NCBI RefSeq assembly: GCF_900090325.1
Contig: NZ_FMHW01000002.1
Span: 5,457,001 to 5,521,000, forward strand
From: Micromonospora pallida
GTDB lineage: Bacteria > Actinomycetota > Actinomycetes > Mycobacteriales > Micromonosporaceae
Reading direction: 5' to 3'
Length of the DNA stretch: 64,000 nt
The position numbers were made by a program, and so were the translations under genes. The notes under the pieces were generated by a model, which made no database searches, was not told where the DNA came from, and worked only from the letters and a program-made list of their open reading frames with translations. Below are positions 17,832-26,103 of the stretch, piece by piece (position 1 is the stretch's first letter; every line of letters starts with the position of its first letter).

Positions 17832-18281
17832 TCAGCCGCGGGCGATCCGTTGCAGGATCTCGGCGGCCCGATCGAGGACGTCGAGATCCTCCTCGGTCAG
17901 GTCGGCCAGCCGGGTGGCCAGCCATCCGTCGCGGGCCCGCTCGAACTGGTCGAGCACGGCCTGCCCCCCGTCGGTGACCGTCAGGATGACCTGCCGGCCG
18001 TCGGTCGGGTGCGGGGTACGGCGAACCAGCCCGCGATCCTCCAGCTTCGCGACGATCTTGGTCATCGTCGGAGGCTGTACCCGCTCGACGTCGGCCAGCT
18101 CCCTGGGTGTGAGCGCACCGGCCAGCCGGAGGCTGGTCAGGGCCGAGAGCTGGGTCACCGTCAGGTCACCCACCGGGCGGGCCTGGCGGACCCGTCGATT
18201 GAGCCGAGTGAGCGCATCACGCAGGTGTTGCGCCAGTTGCGTCGGTGGCACGCGTCTCGTCGTCACCGTCCGCTCCGTCAC
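17832..18281 (-). CDS. MarR family transcriptional regulator
   Basis: A 149-aa winged-helix regulator. VGDLTVTQLSALTSLRLAG and LTPRELADVERVQPPTMTK form the DNA-binding region, followed by the wing LVRRTPHPTDGRQVILTVT with the typical DGR turn. It heads a two-gene operon with the MFS exporter downstream. The GTG start at 18281 lies next to a clear inverted repeat (18287-18299) that overlaps the promoter/ribosome site region, indicating autorepression of the operon. Confidence 0.9.
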   Translation of the reverse strand: MTERTVTTRRVPPTQLAQHLRDALTRLNRRVRQARPVGDLTVTQLSALTSLRLAGALTPRELADVERVQPPTMTKIVAKLEDRGLVRRTPHPTDGRQVILTVTDGGQAVLDQFERARDGWLATRLADLTEEDLDVLDRAAEILQRIARG

Positions 18282-18286
18282 ATTGG

Positions 18287-18313
18287 TTAGCCTAGCTAAT
18301 AAGCCGGGCTAAC
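18287..18313. promoter_or_regulatory. Putative MarR operator upstream of the MarR-MFS operon
   Basis: ttagc-cta-gctaa (18287-18299) is a 5-bp inverted repeat with 3-base spacer, and a further half-site gctaa lies at 18308-18312. The site is AT-rich against the local background, starts six bases upstream of the GTG, and would overlap the -10 region or ribosome site of the operon on the minus strand. Confidence 0.72.
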
Positions 18314-18355
18314 GACATCCGATATGAGCAGCCTCACCAGGAGGTTCGTCCCTGT

Positions 18356-18390
18356 TCGGCCCGGAACAGCCGTAAGGCGTTCCGGGCCGA
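18356..18390 (-). terminator. Hairpin terminator after the purine permease gene
   Basis: Perfect 12-bp arms tcggcccggaac (18356-18367) and its complement (18379-18390) with an 11-base loop, 7 bases past the stop of the permease gene. Confidence 0.8.
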
Positions 18391-18397
18391 GCGGGTG

Positions 18398-19876
18398 TCA
18401 CAGGAGCACGGCCTCGACCGGCCCCCGCAGGAAGTACACCACGAAGAGGGCGGCCACCCCGTACAGCAGGGGGTGCACCTCGCGGGCCTTGCCCTTCGCC
18501 AGCTTCACCACCACGTACGTGATCAGGCCCGCGCCGATCCCGTTCGAGATCGAGTAGGTGAAGGGCATCAGCACGATGGTGAGGAACGCTGGGATGGCGA
18601 TCTCGTAGTCGGTCCAGTCGATGGTCCGCACCGAGGTCATCATCAGGAAGCCGACCACCACCAGCGCGGTCGAGGCCGCCTCGAACGGCACGATCACCAC
18701 CAGCGGCGCGAGGAACATCGCCAGCAGGAAGAGCCCGCCGGTGACCAGGTTCGCCGCGCCGGTCCGGGCACCCTCCGCGACACCCGCCGCGCTCTCGATG
18801 TACGAGGTGTTGCTCGACGTGCTCGCCGCACCACCGGCCGCCGCGGCGATCGAGTCGACCAGCAGGATCTCCTTCGCCCGCGGCGGGGTGCCCCGCTCGT
18901 CGAGCATGTTCCCCTCCTGGCCGACCGCGACCATCGTCCCCATCGTGTCGAAGAAGTCCGTGATCAGCAGGGTGAAGACGAACATCAGCACGACCAGCCA
19001 GCCGGCCTGGCTCCACGAGTCGAGGACGTTGAAGTTGCCGAGCAGGGAGAGATCCGGCACGTCCACCACCTGCTTCGGCAGCTCCGGCACGTTGAGCGCC
19101 CAGCCCTTCGGGTTGGGCTGGCCGTTCACCACGGACGGGCCGACGTTCGCGATCGCCTCGACCACGATCGCCAGCACCGTCGAGGTCAGGATGCCGATCA
19201 GGATCGCACCCCGGACCTTGCGCACCACCAGCACCAGGGTCACCAGCAGGCCGATCACGAAGACCAGCATCGGCCAGCTCACCAGCTTGCCGCCGATGCC
19301 CAGCCCGACCGGGACGGTGGTGTTCGCCTTGTCCGGCACCCGGCGCACGAACCCGGCGTCGACCAGGCCGATGATGGTCAGGAAGAGGCCGATGCCGACG
19401 CCGATCGCCGTCTTCATCTGGGTCGGGACGGAGCGGAAGACCGCCGTCCGCAGCCCGGTGAGCACGAGGATGGCGATGATCACACCCTCGATGAACACCA
19501 GGCCCATCGCGTCCGCCCAGGTCATCTGCGGCGCGATCTCGTACGCGACCAGCGCGTTCACGCCGAGCCCGGCGGCCAGCGCCAGCGGGAACCGGCCCAC
19601 CACACCCATCAGGAGGGTCATCACACCGGCGACCAGCGCGGTCGCCGCCGCCAGGGCGGGAATCGCGAGGCGCTCGCCCGCGCCGTCGACCGCCCCGCCG
19701 ATGATCAACGGATTCAGCACCACGATGTACGCCATCGTGAAGAACGTGGCGAGGCCACCGCGCATCTCCCGCCCGAGGGTCGACCCACGGGCGGAAATTT
19801 CGAAGAACCGGTCGAAGCCACTGCGAGGGCGGGCGGCGTCGGAGGGTGTGGCGGGCTCGGGGGGCGCTGTGTCCAT
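18398..19876 (-). CDS. AzgA-type NCS2 purine permease
   Basis: A 492-aa membrane permease with about 13 hydrophobic segments. FTMAYIVVLNPLIIGGA, the GLGVNALVAYEI block, ITDFFDTMGTMVAVGQEG and SSNTSYIESAAGVAEGARTG are hallmarks of the AzgA/GhxP branch, which imports guanine, hypoxanthine or adenine with protons. The exact purine cannot be read from sequence. Start ATG at 19876 with CGAGGAA 4 bases upstream; an open frame to 20098 runs across the divergent DUF2530 gene and is not genuine. No purine-riboswitch structure was recognised in the 91-bp divergent gap. Confidence 0.9.
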   Translation of the reverse strand: MDTAPPEPATPSDAARPRSGFDRFFEISARGSTLGREMRGGLATFFTMAYIVVLNPLIIGGAVDGAGERLAIPALAAATALVAGVMTLLMGVVGRFPLALAAGLGVNALVAYEIAPQMTWADAMGLVFIEGVIIAILVLTGLRTAVFRSVPTQMKTAIGVGIGLFLTIIGLVDAGFVRRVPDKANTTVPVGLGIGGKLVSWPMLVFVIGLLVTLVLVVRKVRGAILIGILTSTVLAIVVEAIANVGPSVVNGQPNPKGWALNVPELPKQVVDVPDLSLLGNFNVLDSWSQAGWLVVLMFVFTLLITDFFDTMGTMVAVGQEGNMLDERGTPPRAKEILLVDSIAAAAGGAASTSSNTSYIESAAGVAEGARTGAANLVTGGLFLLAMFLAPLVVIVPFEAASTALVVVGFLMMTSVRTIDWTDYEIAIPAFLTIVLMPFTYSISNGIGAGLITYVVVKLAKGKAREVHPLLYGVAALFVVYFLRGPVEAVLL

Positions 19877-19967
19877 TCGGTTCCTCGCAGATGATCTTCC
19901 GGTTGTCGGGCCGCATCGTCGCAGATCAGGGGCTACCAGGGAAAGTTGATCGCGGTACGCTTCCCAG

Positions 19968-20216
19968 GTGCCCAGACAGCAGCCACCGCGGCCCGAGCCG
20001 CTCGACCCGCCGATGGTGCCGTTCGCCCTCGCCGGGTTGGCGATCTGGGCCGTGGCCGGGCTGACCCTGCTGCTCTTCTTCCGCGACTGGCTCGCCACCC
20101 ACGGTCATGAGAACTGGCTCTGGACCTGCCTGGCTGGTTTCCTTTGGGGATTCCCCGGTCTGGCGGTGATGATGCGGCACGACGCGAACCGGCGTCGCCG
20201 CCGCGCCGGCCGCTGA
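19968..20216 (+). CDS. DUF2530 small membrane protein
   Basis: An 82-aa protein with two hydrophobic helices (VPFALAGLAIWAVAGLTLLL and LWTCLAGFLWGFPGLAVMM) and a basic C-terminus (RRRRRAGR), the layout of the actinobacterial DUF2530 family. Function unknown. GTG start with CCCAGG only 2-3 bases upstream, so the transcript may be nearly leaderless. Divergent to the purine permease gene, convergent with the DUF3027 gene. Confidence 0.85.
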   Translation: MPRQQPPRPEPLDPPMVPFALAGLAIWAVAGLTLLLFFRDWLATHGHENWLWTCLAGFLWGFPGLAVMMRHDANRRRRRAGR

Positions 20217-20342
20217 GCGAGCCGCCACTCCCGACTCATGCCAGTCTCCGGCCGGGACGTGGCCGGCTGGCGTCCTACGACCGGCCGTGACCGGCGGCCC
20301 GGCCCATGTCGGACCCCGGCCAGACCGTGGCCGGTGGGCGGC

Positions 20343-21179
20343 TCAGGAGTGCCCGTACGGCTCCGCCGGCTCGGTCGCCTCGACGGAGCCCGGCGCCCGG
20401 CTCACCGACAGCTCCTCGACCGCGCTGTCGTCGTAGACGGTGGGCAGCTCGTCGACCGGCGTCTCGACCGCCTCGGCCAGCGCCTCGGAGTGCGCGCCGC
20501 ACCCGTGGTCGGCGCTGACCACCCGGCCGTCGTCCGGGGCGTAGAAGTTGCCGCAGGCGCCGAAGGACTGCCGCATCGTCCCGGCCAACGGCAGGTAGAA
20601 CCCGCACGAACCGCAGCGCGCGGCGGCGGGAGCGGCCACCGAGATCGCCGCCGAGGGGCCGTGGTCACCGTCGTACCAGCGCTGGGCGGTGTCGATCCGC
20701 CCCTCCCGGGAGAAGACCCGGGCCCGGCCGAGCCCCAGTTCCCAGGCGGTCTCCTCGACCGCCGGGTCGTCGGAGAGCAGGTAGCCCGGGGCCAGACGCT
20801 CGTCGTCCGGCGGGGTGGGCAGCAGGTCACCGGGGCCGAGGTCGCCCGGCTGAAGCCGCTCCTGCCAGGGCAGCCAGCCCGGCGCGAGCAGCGCGTCCGG
20901 GCCGGGCAGCAGGACGGTCTCGCAGATGGTGACGTTCCGGCTGCGCGGGATCCGGGTGACCGTCACCGCCCAGCGCCAGCCCTGGTAACCCGTCAGCCGA
21001 CACTCGAAGTAGTGGGTGACGATCCGGTCGCCCTCGGCGACCGCCTTGAGGTGGTCGCCGACATCCGAGGGTTCCACCTCGGTGATGCCGTCACGGGCCA
21101 CCTCGACGGCGGTGGCGCAGATCTGGTCGAGACGCGCACGAGCGGAGGCGGGCCTGGTCACCGTTCCATTGTCCCCCAT
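20343..21179 (-). CDS. DUF3027 domain protein
   Basis: A 278-aa actinobacterial protein. Conserved segments are GDRIVTHYFECRLTGYQGWR (about residues 50-70), RNVTICETVLLPGPDALLAP, WLPWQERLQPGDLGPGDLLP, and two zinc-finger-like pairs: ARCGSCGFYLPL and FGACGNFYAPDDGRVVSADH followed by GCGAHSE. The cysteines suggest metal binding; function unknown. The ATG at 21179 has no ribosome site, so either a leaderless message or the GTG at 21161 (GGGGGA upstream, 272 aa) is used. Divergent to the MFS-mqnB pair. Confidence 0.85.
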   Translation of the reverse strand: MGDNGTVTRPASARARLDQICATAVEVARDGITEVEPSDVGDHLKAVAEGDRIVTHYFECRLTGYQGWRWAVTVTRIPRSRNVTICETVLLPGPDALLAPGWLPWQERLQPGDLGPGDLLPTPPDDERLAPGYLLSDDPAVEETAWELGLGRARVFSREGRIDTAQRWYDGDHGPSAAISVAAPAAARCGSCGFYLPLAGTMRQSFGACGNFYAPDDGRVVSADHGCGAHSEALAEAVETPVDELPTVYDDSAVEELSVSRAPGSVEATEPAEPYGHS

Positions 21180-21267
21180 GCGCGACGCCGACCGACAGGG
21201 ACTCCCCGACACACGTCTTCGCGGGCAGAGGCGACGGCGGTCGGGACGATGGGCGAGGATGGTGCAC

Positions 21268-22863
21268 ATGCCGCTGTTCTCCCGCTCCGGGCGGTCCGTC
21301 CTGGGGACGACCGCCGGCGCGGGCGTCCGCGCCACCCGTACGCTCTTCCGTGGCTCGGTCAACGGCGGCCGGTGGATGGGGCGGCGGTTCGGCCGGGCCC
21401 GGGCGCGCGGCGCCGGGAACGAGGTCGGCATGGTCCGCCTCTTCGACCTGCACGCCGTCTCGTGCGCCGGGGACACCCTGATCGCCATCGGCCTGGCCGG
21501 GACGATCTTCTTCAACGTCCCGCTCGGCGAGGCCCGCAGCAAGGTCGCGCTCTACCTGCTGGTGACGATGGTGCCGTTCGCGATGCTGGCACCGGTGGTC
21601 GGCCCGCTGCTCGACCACTTCCGGCACGGCCGGCGCTACGCCCTGGCCGCCACCATGCTCGGTCGGGCGTTCCTGGCCTGGCTGATCTCCGACTACATCC
21701 ACGGCTTCGGTCTCTATCCCGCCGCGTTCGGGGTGCTCGCCCTCTCCCGCGCGTACGGGGTGGCCCGGTCCGCCGCCGTGCCCCGGTTGCTTCCCGAGGG
21801 GCTCGGCCTCTCCCAGGTCGGCGCACGCGCCAGCGTCTACGGCACGATCGCCGGCGGCCTGGTCGCGCCGATCGGACTGGCCGCGTTCTGGTTCGGCCCG
21901 CAGTGGCCGCTCCGGGTCGCCTCGCTCATCTTCCTGGCCGGCATGGTCATCTCCCTGCGCCTACCGCCCCGTGCCGACTCCGAGCCACCGGAACGGGTTC
22001 CCCGTCCGCTGCGCCGGGCGTTCGGCCGCGACGGCGAACGCCCGCTCGGCCGGGGCCGTCCGGCCGGACGGCTGGTGCTGGCCACCCTGATCGGCTCCGC
22101 CACCCTGCGCGCGGTGTACGGCTTCCTGCTGCTCTTCCTCGCCTTCGCGATCAAGGCCGGGGACCTGACCACCGTCCTGCTCGGGCGGGAGCTGGGGGAC
22201 GAGGCCGCCCTCGGCCTGGTCGGTGCGGCACTGGCCCTGGGCACCTTCCTCGCCACCGCCGTGGGCACCCGGCTGCGCATCCACCACCCGGCGCTGATCC
22301 AGTCCAGCGGCATGGTCATCGTGGCCGGGGTGGCGGTGCTCGCCACGATCCGGTTCTCCCTGGAGATGGTGGCCGCGCTCTGCCTGGTGGCCGCCCTGGT
22401 CAGCGGGGTCGCCAAGCTCGCCGTGGACGCGTCGATCCAGGAACGCATCCCGGAGCGACTGCGGGCCAGTTCGTTCGCGCACTCGGAGACGGTGCTGATG
22501 CTCGCCTTCGTGGCCGGCGGCGGCCTGGGGCTGGTGCCGTTCGACGGGCGGATCGGCATCGGTGTGGCCGCCGCCGTCGGGACGCTCGCCGCCATCCGGG
22601 GCATGGTGGTCACCAGCCGGCTGCGCGGGGAACGCCTGGTCGGCCGACCACTCGGCGACGACGACCTCGCCGAGCCCGCCCCGGCGTCCGCCAGCGTCCC
22701 CGAGCCATCCGACCCCACCCCGGCACCGGCCCGACCGCCCGGACCCGCCGAGCCAAAGGACGAGCCGTCGGACCTGCCCGGCTACCACGTCTACCGCCCC
22801 TCGTCGGCGAGGAGCCGCTCGGACGACGAGGACCGCCAGGACTCCCCGGGGCCGGTGGCGTGA
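21268..22863 (+). CDS. MFS family membrane protein
   Basis: A 531-aa protein with about 12 membrane helices (from FDLHAVSCAGDTLIAIGLAG near residue 55), a basic N-terminus with RATRTLFRGS, a mid loop rich in Arg/Gly between the two halves, and a hydrophilic C-terminal tail of about 80 residues, Pro/Ala/Asp-rich, ending DLPGYHVYRPSS. Substrate unknown. Start ATG at 21268 with GAGG 9 bases upstream. The stop overlaps the mqnB start as GTGA, which makes translational coupling with menaquinone synthesis likely; a link to futalosine-pathway metabolites is speculative. Confidence 0.85.
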   Translation: MPLFSRSGRSVLGTTAGAGVRATRTLFRGSVNGGRWMGRRFGRARARGAGNEVGMVRLFDLHAVSCAGDTLIAIGLAGTIFFNVPLGEARSKVALYLLVTMVPFAMLAPVVGPLLDHFRHGRRYALAATMLGRAFLAWLISDYIHGFGLYPAAFGVLALSRAYGVARSAAVPRLLPEGLGLSQVGARASVYGTIAGGLVAPIGLAAFWFGPQWPLRVASLIFLAGMVISLRLPPRADSEPPERVPRPLRRAFGRDGERPLGRGRPAGRLVLATLIGSATLRAVYGFLLLFLAFAIKAGDLTTVLLGRELGDEAALGLVGAALALGTFLATAVGTRLRIHHPALIQSSGMVIVAGVAVLATIRFSLEMVAALCLVAALVSGVAKLAVDASIQERIPERLRASSFAHSETVLMLAFVAGGGLGLVPFDGRIGIGVAAAVGTLAAIRGMVVTSRLRGERLVGRPLGDDDLAEPAPASASVPEPSDPTPAPARPPGPAEPKDEPSDLPGYHVYRPSSARSRSDDEDRQDSPGPVA

Positions 22864-23531
22864 CCGGACTGCTCGTGGTCACCGCGGTCCCCGCCGAGGC
22901 GGAAGCCGTCCGGACCGGCCTGACCGATCCCACGGCCACGGTCGTGCCGGTCGGGGTCGGCCCGGCCCTGGCGGGGGCGGCCACCGCGCGCCTGCTGGCC
23001 CTCGCCGAGGCCGCTGGGCGGCCGTACGGAGGTGTGGTCAGCGCCGGCGTGGCCGGCGGCTTCGCCGGCCGGGTGGCGGTGGGCGGGACGGTGCTCGCCG
23101 GCCGGAGCCTCGCGGCGGACCTGGGCGCGGAGTCACCGGAGGGGTTCGTCCCGGTCGACGAGCTGGGCATGTCCCCCGAGATGCTCGGCGGCACGATCGC
23201 CGTCGACGCGGATCCCGCCCTGCTCGCCACCCTGCGGTCAGCACTACCGGAAGCGGTGGTCGGCACGGTGCTGACGGTCAGCACCGTGACCGGCACCGCC
23301 GCCAGCACCCGGGCGCTCGCCGAACGGCACCCCGACGCGGTGGCCGAGGCGATGGAGGGGTACGGCGTGGCGGTCGCCGCCACTCAGGCCGGGCTCCCCT
23401 TCGTGGAACTCAGGACGATCTCCAACCCGATCGGTCCCCGGGACCGGGGCGCGTGGCGACTCCGGGAGGCCCTCGCCGCCCTCGGTACGGCGGCGACCGC
23501 CCTCGACGCCCTCCGGACCGGCACACGCTGA
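22860..23531 (+). CDS. mqnB: Futalosine hydrolase
   Basis: A 223-aa nucleosidase of the PNP/UDP family that splits futalosine to dehypoxanthinyl futalosine and hypoxanthine in the futalosine route to menaquinone. Features: LLVVTAVPAEAEAVRTGL at the N-terminus, VSAGVAGGFAGRVAVG (phosphate-site-like loop), TVSTVTGTAAST, and EAMEGYGVAVAATQAGLPF with the substrate Glu followed by ELRTISNPIGPRDR. GTG start overlaps the MFS stop. mqnD lies 2.6 kb further on in the same direction, separated by three unrelated genes. Confidence 0.92.
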   Translation: MTGLLVVTAVPAEAEAVRTGLTDPTATVVPVGVGPALAGAATARLLALAEAAGRPYGGVVSAGVAGGFAGRVAVGGTVLAGRSLAADLGAESPEGFVPVDELGMSPEMLGGTIAVDADPALLATLRSALPEAVVGTVLTVSTVTGTAASTRALAERHPDAVAEAMEGYGVAVAATQAGLPFVELRTISNPIGPRDRGAWRLREALAALGTAATALDALRTGTR

Positions 23532-23720
23532 GCACACGGCGGAAACCAGGACAACTATTAAGATCTTTGCCTTTCAGGCATTGACAACTGTTACATCCAT
23601 CGCTGACGATCGATATCGCCAATGGCAACCCGGGTGCCATCGCGGCGATCGCTTCGTCCAGCCATCACAGGAGCGATCCCTATTGATGCGTGCCCCACCG
23701 GACTCCGATTGGGGAAATGC

Positions 23721-24665
23721 ATGAAACGTAGGACCTCCTCACCGCTTCGCCACTCCAAGATCTTGGTGGTCGGCGCCGCACTCGTCCTGGTTGCGACATC
23801 AGCCGCGCCAGCGGCCTCCGCAGCGCCGGTGCCGATGGCACAGCCGCTGGCCAGCAACGACTTCCGAATCACCGCGTCGTCCGCCGGCCATGACAGCGGC
23901 ACGTTCGCCCGCTCGGCCACGGTGATCGAGTTCGCGGCCACGGCGGAGAGTGCCGTATCGACGGAGGTGGCGCTCACCGTCGGCGGTAAGAAGTTCACCG
24001 CCACCAAGAACATCGCGGAAGGCTCCGCCCAGTGGTCCGGTGCGGGCCTCGCACTGCACCCGGACGACAGTCTGGCACTCGACGCCTTCGCCAAGGCCCT
24101 CGAGTCGGAGTGGGTCGAGCCGGCCAGTGCCACGAAAGCGCCGATCTCGTTGCATCGAGACCTGACCATCCGCCTTGCCATGCTTCTCGCCGAGGCGCCC
24201 CCCGGCACCAGGATCGGGACCCAGGATGTGCCCCGTCCGGCGGAACGGTACGGCGAGCGGAAGCTTCCGGAAGGCGCTGCCGAGGTGGAGTCGTGCCTGC
24301 AGGAGGGCACCCACGCCACCGTGGCAAACAGCGCGGAACGGAAAGCGGTGGTCGCCGCGTGCCAAGAACCCAACGAGGACGGGATCTGGTACACGCGCTG
24401 CAACGTGAACGAGTGGGTAATCCACGATGCGGCCGACCACTGCATCATGGGCGAGAGCGTCTATGTCGGCCCGGCCTCGTACGACTGCATGGGCAAGTGC
24501 GGTGGTGGCTGTTTCATCATCACCGGCTACACCTACGACTGCGCTGACCACGACCGCTGTGGCCGCGTCCACGGTGGGTCGACGGACCCCTGGGACAGCG
24601 AGTGCGGCGACGAGTACTGGGAAGCGGACGACGACTTCCTCTGGTCGACGAACCAGTGCGGTTAG
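23721..24665 (+). CDS. Secreted cysteine-rich protein with phospholipase A2-like C-terminus
   Basis: A 314-aa secreted protein. A clear signal peptide (residues 1-37: KRR, hydrophobic VVGAALVLVATSAA, cleavage near ASA/AP) precedes a domain without recognised family. The C-terminal 90 residues hold eight or more cysteines. DCMGKCGGGC (255-264) resembles a glycine-rich calcium loop, DCADHDRCGR (273-282) resembles the PLA2 pattern CCxxHDxC with His277-Asp278 as candidate catalytic pair, and an acidic helix follows (DEYWEADDDFLW). PLA2-like activity is an inference from this spacing. ATG with GGGGA 6 bases upstream. First gene of a three-gene block. Confidence 0.7.
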   Translation: MKRRTSSPLRHSKILVVGAALVLVATSAAPAASAAPVPMAQPLASNDFRITASSAGHDSGTFARSATVIEFAATAESAVSTEVALTVGGKKFTATKNIAEGSAQWSGAGLALHPDDSLALDAFAKALESEWVEPASATKAPISLHRDLTIRLAMLLAEAPPGTRIGTQDVPRPAERYGERKLPEGAAEVESCLQEGTHATVANSAERKAVVAACQEPNEDGIWYTRCNVNEWVIHDAADHCIMGESVYVGPASYDCMGKCGGGCFIITGYTYDCADHDRCGRVHGGSTDPWDSECGDEYWEADDDFLWSTNQCG

Positions 24666-24684
24666 AGTCGGGTCCTCTCGAACG

Positions 24685-25551
24685 ATGAAACGACTTCTTC
24701 TCACCGTTTCGTTCGTGGCGCTGGCACTGCTGGCGTCCGGCTGCGGGTCCACGGACCAGTCCGTGGACCCGCCGCCAAACGTTCTGGCCACCGTGGCGGA
24801 CGAACCAGTCACCGTCGAGCAGGTTCAGGCGCTGATCCCCGACAGTCCCCTGCCGGCGGTATTGGTAGCCGGCGGCTACTCCGGCCCGTGGCCGGAGGCG
24901 CTGGAGCTGGCGATCCGGGACGAGCTACTGGGGCGTGAAGCCGCTCGCCGGGGCATCAGCGGGTCGACCAGGGCCCAACAGATCGCCACACTCATCACGC
25001 AGGAGCAGCGTGATGCTGCCGGCCTCACCGCCGAAAGCATCGCGGACGAGGAGGCGCAAGCCTGGTACCAGGAGCACCGCAGGGTATTTGGAAACGTGGC
25101 ACAGGCCGACGTCGCTTGGGGCGAGTTCTCGGACGCCGCCCAGGCTAAGATGGCGCTGGAGCAAGCGATTGACACCGATCAGCCGACGTTTCAACGGATG
25201 GTGCGTGAGGGCGGTGCGAAGGTCAGCGACACGGCCACCATTGACGATCATGGCGAAGGCGCCGATCCGATGATCTCGCGCGCGGCCTTCGCAGTGGGCG
25301 CAGCCGGTGGAGTCGGCTTGTCCGCGGACCCGGCGAACAACCGATGGTGGGTGGTCCGCGTCGAGCGCATCTCCTTCAAGCAGTTGAACTGGGACGCGAC
25401 GCTGGCCTACAAAGTAAAGTCGGCGATGGCCACGTATCGCCAGGAGGAACACCTGCGCCGGCTCGCCCAATCGTTGCGGAAGAAGTGGCCGGTCCACGTG
25501 TACGAGACCCGGCTCGCTGACATTGCCGCGACAGAGGAGCCCCCGAAATGA
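24685..25551 (+). CDS. Lipoprotein with SurA/PpiC-like foldase domain
   Basis: A 288-aa lipoprotein: signal segment ending in the lipobox LLASGC with Cys20. Residues 38-130 resemble the helical SurA-type N-terminal region (VADEPVTVEQVQALI, AIRDELLGREAARRGISGS); residues about 165-255 resemble a degenerate parvulin fold ending AAFAVGAAGGVGLSADP and RWWVVRVERI. The family assists folding of exported proteins outside the membrane. It begins 19 bases after the secreted cysteine-rich protein and overlaps the next gene by four bases, so a chaperone role for that secreted product is a reasonable guess. Confidence 0.78.
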   Translation: MKRLLLTVSFVALALLASGCGSTDQSVDPPPNVLATVADEPVTVEQVQALIPDSPLPAVLVAGGYSGPWPEALELAIRDELLGREAARRGISGSTRAQQIATLITQEQRDAAGLTAESIADEEAQAWYQEHRRVFGNVAQADVAWGEFSDAAQAKMALEQAIDTDQPTFQRMVREGGAKVSDTATIDDHGEGADPMISRAAFAVGAAGGVGLSADPANNRWWVVRVERISFKQLNWDATLAYKVKSAMATYRQEEHLRRLAQSLRKKWPVHVYETRLADIAATEEPPK

Positions 25552-25976
25552 ATATGGCCACGATAGTAGGCGGATTTCTCGCGCTGTTCGTCACCGCGGC
25601 AGCGTTCATGTACCTGAGCAGGCACCGTACGACACCCAACGTCGTCGGTCGGGTGTTGCGACTGCTGGCGTTCGCCGCCACGGCGGCGATCGTCATTGCG
25701 CTGTTGCCGTCCACGCTCAGGGACAGTGGCGCTTCCGCCGGCTACCTCCTGGGCGTGCCCGTGGTGGCGGCCGTGGGTCCTCTCGTCGCGGACCTGACCG
25801 GCCGCGCGGTGGGCATCACGACGACGGTCGGGGCGCTGGTGATGCTGGTCTGGGGCCTCATCCTCGGCCTCGGCATCGGACTCTGGTTCGTCGTTCCGGC
25901 CCTGTTGCTGGGGATGGCGGCGGTAGCCACGATTCCTTCGCGGCGCGTGGCGGCCACCGGCAACCCGGGTGAGTGA
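25548..25976 (+). CDS. Small integral membrane protein, unknown
   Basis: A 142-aa protein with four hydrophobic segments (residues about 5-23, 38-55, 65-88 and 94-125). No family recognised. Its ATG overlaps the stop of the foldase-like lipoprotein (ATGA), so it belongs to the same operon. The last segments (GALVMLVWGLILGLGIGLWFVVPALLLG given in part) are glycine-rich. It may anchor or assist the other two products; nothing in the sequence proves this. Confidence 0.72.
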   Translation: MNMATIVGGFLALFVTAAAFMYLSRHRTTPNVVGRVLRLLAFAATAAIVIALLPSTLRDSGASAGYLLGVPVVAAVGPLVADLTGRAVGITTTVGALVMLVWGLILGLGIGLWFVVPALLLGMAAVATIPSRRVAATGNPGE

Positions 25977-26103
25977 CATGCGGGCCGGCACACTCTTCTC
26001 AACAGGCTGCCGAGCCCTGTGGACAAGGTTGTGGACAACTGCTCCGACCGGTGGACACGTACCGTCCTGACCAGGGATCAGGCCCAGGGACTACCGTGGG
26101 GTC

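Noticed and set aside
20238-22859. Upstream 870 codons of a 1097-codon plus-strand frame ending at mqnB
   Set aside because: Only the last 224 codons match MqnB; the rest lies antisense to the DUF3027 gene and out of frame with the MFS gene.
25998-26100. Replication-origin-like gtggacaa boxes before mqnD
   Set aside because: ttgtggacaac occurs once as a DnaA-box-like sequence; one near-match without an array or dnaA gene is not an origin.
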